This document shows, piece by piece, positions 7,511 to 9,877 of a stretch of 9,877 nt of DNA (the first letter of the stretch is position 1; each line of letters starts with the position of its first letter). Location of the stretch: assembly GCA_030453435.1 (NCBI GenBank), contig JAKDKI010000060.1, positions 1 through 9,877 of the forward strand, given 5' to 3'. The notes beneath the pieces are model-generated. The model saw only the letters and a program-made list of their open reading frames with translations, was not told where the DNA came from and did no database searches. A program made the translations under genes and the position numbers. This stretch comes from Kocuria sp. (GTDB taxonomy: Bacteria > Actinomycetota > Actinomycetes > Actinomycetales > Micrococcaceae).

Positions 7511-7533
7511 CGTGCGGACCCTCTCACCGCACG
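7511..7533 (+). promoter_or_regulatory. Hairpin in the rpsP 5' leader
   Basis: CGTGCGG (7511-7517) pairs perfectly with CCGCACG (7527-7533) around a nine-base loop, and would sit close to the 5' end of the mRNA. A second possible helix, GGAAAT (7549-7554) with ATTTCC (7591-7596), would close a larger domain before the ribosome binding site AGGAG (7612-7616). Ribosomal protein leaders often bind the protein they encode. Whether this one does is unknown; it could simply stabilise the transcript. Confidence 0.45.
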
Positions 7534-7627
7534 TGTGTCGCGTCCACAGGAAATCCCACCAAGGCCCGCCCCACGGGTGCAAGTGTGTGCATTTCCGACC
7601 ACATTCGAAACAGGAGTAACCACTCAA

Positions 7628-8092
7628 GTGGCAGTTAAGATTCGTCTCAAGCGCATGGGTAAAATGCGCGATCCCCGTTACCGCGTTGTCATCGTCGATT
7701 CCCGCAAGAAGCGCGATGGTCGTGTCATCGAGGAGGTTGGCGTCTACCAGCCGACCGAGCACCCCTCTTACATCAACCTGGTTTCCGACCGGATCCAGTA
7801 CTGGCTCGGCGTGGGCGCACAGCCCTCTGACGCCGTGGCAGCACTGCTGAAGATCACCGGTGACTGGCAGAAGTTCAAGGGTGAACCCGGTGCCGAGGGT
7901 ACGTACAAGGCCCCCGAGACCAAGGCTGACTTCGTGGCACCCGACAAGGGTTCCGTGATCATCCCCGAGGCCATCACTCCCAAGGCTGACAAGGCCGAGG
8001 CTTCCGAGCAGGCAGAAGCGCCCGCAGAAGAGGCTTCCACCGAGGGTGCGGCTGAGGACTCCACGGAGGACAACGCCGAGAAGGCAGAGTGA
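7628..8092 (+). CDS. rpsP: 30S ribosomal protein S16
   Basis: S16 binds 16S rRNA early in 30S assembly. The first 80 or so of its 154 residues are the S16 domain, beginning [20 protein letters not shown] and including [19 protein letters not shown] and the end of the fold near [12 protein letters not shown]. After it comes a 60-70 residue Ala/Glu-rich acidic tail, which makes the protein about twice the length of short bacterial S16. Such tails are common in actinobacterial S16. The GTG at 7628 was chosen because it gives the family N-terminus; an in-frame GTG at 7535 would add 31 unrelated residues. AGGAG (7612-7616) is 11 bases upstream, a little far. Transcription should come from the promoter near 7486-7494. 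The stop lies just before the khpA start. Confidence 0.97.
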   Translation: MAVKIRLKRMGKMRDPRYRVVIVDSRKKRDGRVIEEVGVYQPTEHPSYINLVSDRIQYWLGVGAQPSDAVAALLKITGDWQKFKGEPGAEGTYKAPETKADFVAPDKGSVIIPEAITPKADKAEASEQAEAPAEEASTEGAAEDSTEDNAEKAE

Positions 8093-8094
8093 GC

Positions 8095-8340
8095 ATGCTC
8101 GCCGAGGCTCTGGAACACCTGGTTCGCGGCATTGTGGACAGCCCCGAGGACGTCACCGTTCGCTCACGCGAAGGACGCCGCGGGCAGATCCTCGAGGTTC
8201 GGGTTCACCCCGATGACCTCGGCCGCGTGATCGGGCGTTCCGGACGCACAGCCAAGGCCCTGCGCACCGTCGTCACGGCCCTGGCACCCGGCGAAAATGT
8301 GCGCGTAGACGTGGTCGATACCGACCGTCGTCGTCGCTAA
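8095..8340 (+). CDS. khpA: KH-domain RNA-binding protein KhpA
   Basis: This 81-residue protein is a single KH domain with the RNA-contacting GXXG loop as GRSG (47-50) inside VIGRSGRTAKALR, and a basic C-terminal end (RRRR). KhpA of Gram-positives binds RNA, usually with KhpB, and affects cell growth and division; its place between rpsP and rimM is conserved. I prefer the ATG at 8095, two bases past the rpsP stop, with GAGAAGG (8078-8084) ten bases upstream. It matches the MLAEALEHLVRGIVD beginning I recall from relatives. GTG at 8089 in the same frame overlaps the rpsP stop and would add two residues. Either way translation should be coupled to rpsP. A strong hairpin follows the gene. Confidence 0.93.
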   Translation: MLAEALEHLVRGIVDSPEDVTVRSREGRRGQILEVRVHPDDLGRVIGRSGRTAKALRTVVTALAPGENVRVDVVDTDRRRR

Positions 8341-8357
8341 AGACCGCGCGTACGTGA

Positions 8358-8397
8358 ACGGCCCCTGTTTCCTGCAGACGCGGGAGACGGGGGCCGT
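8358..8397 (+). terminator. Strong hairpin between khpA and rimM (terminator or attenuator)
   Basis: The left arm 8358-8372 and right arm 8383-8397 pair over 15 bases, 13 of them Watson-Crick and two G-U, with a ten-base loop. The outermost eight pairs, ACGGCCCC with GGGGCCGT, are perfect. The sequence after it is CATCATTTGG, with only a short T stretch, so termination may be partial. It starts 17 bases after the khpA stop and ends 51 bases before the rimM start. It may trim the amount of rimM-trmD message relative to rpsP-khpA, or protect the rpsP-khpA 3' end. Confidence 0.6.
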
Positions 8398-8448
8398 CAT
8401 CATTTGGTAAAAACATCACATCGGCCCAGATCCGGCAAAGGAGATCTC

Positions 8449-9000
8449 ATGAGCGTTCGGATTGCACGCATCGGCAAACCCCACGGCGTGCGCGGGGAAG
8501 TCACGGTGCAACTGTTCACCGATGACCCCGAGACGCGCTTCGCGCCGGGTTCTGTCCTGAGCGTCCAGTGGCCGCAGGGATCGTCCGACGCCGCCGCGGG
8601 GCTTCCTGACACACTCACCGCATCCGGTTTCCGTTGGAACAAGAAGGTGCTGATCGCCCGTTTCGATGAGATCACTGACCGCAACCGCGCCGAAGAAATG
8701 CGCGGATCTCAATTGTTCGCCGAGCCCCACGACGTGGAACTCGACGACGACGAGTGGCACCAGGACGATCTGCTCGGCCTGATGGCCGTGGACACCACCC
8801 GCGAGGATCGTGAAGTCGGAAAGGTCACCGCGTTGATCTCCGGCCCGGCGCAGGACCTGCTGGAACTGGAAGTCGTGGGGGAGCGGCGTCGTATTCTGAT
8901 CCCTTTCGTGGAAGAAATCGTGCCGGACATCGATCTGGAAACCGGGCGTGTGCTGCTGACTCCGCCCGCGGGTCTGCTGGACCTCGGATCGGAGGAGTAG
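8449..9000 (+). CDS. rimM: Ribosome maturation factor RimM
   Basis: RimM is a 30S assembly factor that acts on the head domain around S19 and 16S rRNA. This 183-residue version has the N-terminal RimM domain (about 1-95) opening [15 protein letters not shown], with the helper stretch [15 protein letters not shown] (72-86). The C-terminal PRC-barrel follows (about 104-178), with [16 protein letters not shown] and [13 protein letters not shown]. Length and order match the family. The ATG at 8449 has AAAGGAGA (8437-8444) four bases upstream and gives the expected N-terminus; a GTG/TTG start further up would add unrelated residues. A GGAGGAG ribosome binding site for trmD lies in its last codons. 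It is likely transcribed with trmD, by readthrough from rpsP or from an undetected promoter between 8398 and 8440. Confidence 0.96.
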   Translation: MSVRIARIGKPHGVRGEVTVQLFTDDPETRFAPGSVLSVQWPQGSSDAAAGLPDTLTASGFRWNKKVLIARFDEITDRNRAEEMRGSQLFAEPHDVELDDDEWHQDDLLGLMAVDTTREDREVGKVTALISGPAQDLLELEVVGERRRILIPFVEEIVPDIDLETGRVLLTPPAGLLDLGSEE

Positions 9001-9004
9001 GACC

Positions 9005-9817
9005 GTGCGCATTGATGTGCTGAGCATCTTCCCCGAATACCTGGCACCCCTTGAGCTGTCGTTGATCGGTAAGGCCATGACGGACGGCGTGCTTGACCTG
9101 TCGGTGACCGACCCGCGCAGTTTCGCCACTGACCGGCATCGCACGGTGGACGACACCCCGTACGGCGGTGGGGCCGGCATGGTCATGAAACCCGAGCCGT
9201 GGGCGCAGGCACTCGAGTCGGTGACCGCGGCGTCCCCGTCGGATCGCAAGCCGGTCCTCGTCGTCCCGTCCCCGGCCGGCGAAGTCTTTACCCAGGACGT
9301 CGCCTATCAACTGGCTGACGAGGAGCACCTGGTGTTCGCGTGCGGTCGTTACGAAGGCATCGACGAACGCTTCATCGAGTGGGCCTCGGAGCACGCGGTG
9401 GTACGGCCCATGAGCCTGGGAGATTACGTGCTCAACGGGGGAGAAGTGGCCGTCCTGGCCATGGTTGAAGCCGTGACCCGGCTGATTCCCGGCGTGATCG
9501 GTAACCCCGATTCCCTGACGGAAGAATCCCACACCGGTGGTCTGCTCGAGTACCCCGTGTACACCAAACCGGCCGTGTGGCGCGAACGAGCCATTCCCGA
9601 CATGCTGCTGTCCGGTCACCACGGGAACATCGCCCGTTGGCGCCGCGACCAGCAACTGCACCGCACCGCCCAGCGTCGCCCGGACATGATCGAGCAGCTC
9701 AACCCGGCCGACCTGAACAAGGCCGACCTGGCCATCCTGAGCGAGCACGGATTCCAAGTGGTCAACGGGTCATTCCAGGTCTGCGCGCCGGAACCCACGG
9801 ACGGCACACAGGGCTAG
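9005..9817 (+). CDS. trmD: tRNA (guanine-37-N1)-methyltransferase TrmD
   Basis: TrmD methylates N1 of guanine 37 next to the anticodon, using S-adenosylmethionine, and so prevents +1 frameshifting. This 270-residue SPOUT enzyme shows YGGGAGMVM (53-61), [13 protein letters not shown] (111-123) and the trefoil-knot motif [11 protein letters not shown] (137-147). Arg159 in RLIPGV matches the active-site Arg154 of the E. coli and Haemophilus enzymes. The loop motif reads TEESH (172-176), where those enzymes have TEDSF with catalytic Asp169, so the expected Asp is Glu174 here. The C-terminal tRNA-binding helices follow [13 protein letters not shown] (201-213). The GTG at 9005 has GGAGGAG (8991-8997) seven bases upstream, overlapping the end of rimM, so the two are coupled. 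The gene is complete. Confidence 0.97.
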   Translation: MRIDVLSIFPEYLAPLELSLIGKAMTDGVLDLSVTDPRSFATDRHRTVDDTPYGGGAGMVMKPEPWAQALESVTAASPSDRKPVLVVPSPAGEVFTQDVAYQLADEEHLVFACGRYEGIDERFIEWASEHAVVRPMSLGDYVLNGGEVAVLAMVEAVTRLIPGVIGNPDSLTEESHTGGLLEYPVYTKPAVWRERAIPDMLLSGHHGNIARWRRDQQLHRTAQRRPDMIEQLNPADLNKADLAILSEHGFQVVNGSFQVCAPEPTDGTQG

Positions 9818-9825
9818 CCAATATA

Positions 9826-9834
9826 TGGCATAAT
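9826..9834 (+). promoter_or_regulatory. Extended -10 promoter, presumably for rplS
   Basis: TGGCATAAT fits an extended -10 (TG, one base, then CATAAT, five of six matches to TATAAT), nine bases after the trmD stop and within a short AT-rich patch (9820-9834). No good -35 is visible 17 bases upstream. Transcription would start near 9841. The usual gene order makes rplS the likely target, but that gene lies beyond the window. Confidence 0.55.
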
Positions 9835-9860
9835 GGGTCGCTGTGCGTGAGTTGGGCACG

Positions 9861-9875
9861 CCCCTGCCGCAGGGG
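9861..9875 (+). other. Short hairpin in the leader at the window end
   Basis: CCCCTG (9861-9866) pairs perfectly with CAGGGG (9870-9875) around a three-base CCG loop. It lies about 20 bases into the transcript expected from the 9826-9834 promoter, so it would be near the 5' end of the presumed rplS leader. The window stops two bases later, so a larger structure cannot be judged. Confidence 0.4.
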
Positions 9876-9877
9876 GG

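Noticed and set aside
1..9877. CRISPR arrays, insertion sequences, tRNA or rRNA genes, 4.5S RNA
   Set aside because: No repeat-spacer pattern, transposase, terminal repeats or RNA gene could be seen; almost all of the window is ordinary coding sequence.

Overview
The window is a GC-rich, gene-dense stretch of an actinobacterial chromosome with every convincing gene on the + strand. GTG starts are frequent, third codon positions are G/C-rich, Ffh carries an actinobacterial-type insertion in its G domain, ribosomal protein S16 has a long acidic tail, and the order rpsP-khpA-rimM-trmD is intact. Together these point to a high-GC Gram-positive, most likely order Micrococcales and perhaps family Micrococcaceae. 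The family placement rests on recalled protein similarity, not on a search.

Layout. (1) 6-5064 is a tightly packed run of five genes: ffh (signal recognition particle GTPase), a Nudix hydrolase, a 293-residue protein I do not recognise, a NarL/DesK-type sensor histidine kinase and its LuxR-type response regulator. Each junction overlaps or nearly touches (gap of 1 or 7 bases, ATGA, TAGTG, GTGA), so the two-component system is probably co-transcribed and translationally coupled to ffh. (2) 5065-5281 is a 217-base gap holding three inverted repeats. (3) 5282-7449 encodes a two-gene ABC exporter of the NatA/NatB (YhaQ/YhaP) type, also joined by an ATGA overlap. (4) 7450-7627 is the rpsP promoter and leader, with a hairpin. 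(5) 7628-9817 is the translation-apparatus cluster rpsP, khpA, rimM and trmD, with a strong hairpin between khpA and rimM. (6) 9818-9877 holds a promoter and the start of a leader, cut by the window end; by the usual gene order the next gene should be rplS (ribosomal protein L19).

How it fits together. Ffh delivers nascent membrane proteins to the translocon. RpsP, RimM and TrmD serve 30S assembly and tRNA modification, and KhpA is a small RNA-binding protein. Between these housekeeping blocks sits what looks like a sensor-regulator-exporter module, resembling the envelope-stress or drug-response modules common in Gram-positives. The regulatory link between the two-component system and the exporter is inferred from adjacency and the inverted repeats.

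I see no clearly new system. The points most worth a second look are the coupling of a two-component system to ffh, the inverted repeats before the exporter, the unrecognised 293-residue protein, a matching extended -10 motif (TGGCAYAAT) before rpsP and before the presumed rplS, and a Glu where the catalytic Asp of TrmD is expected.
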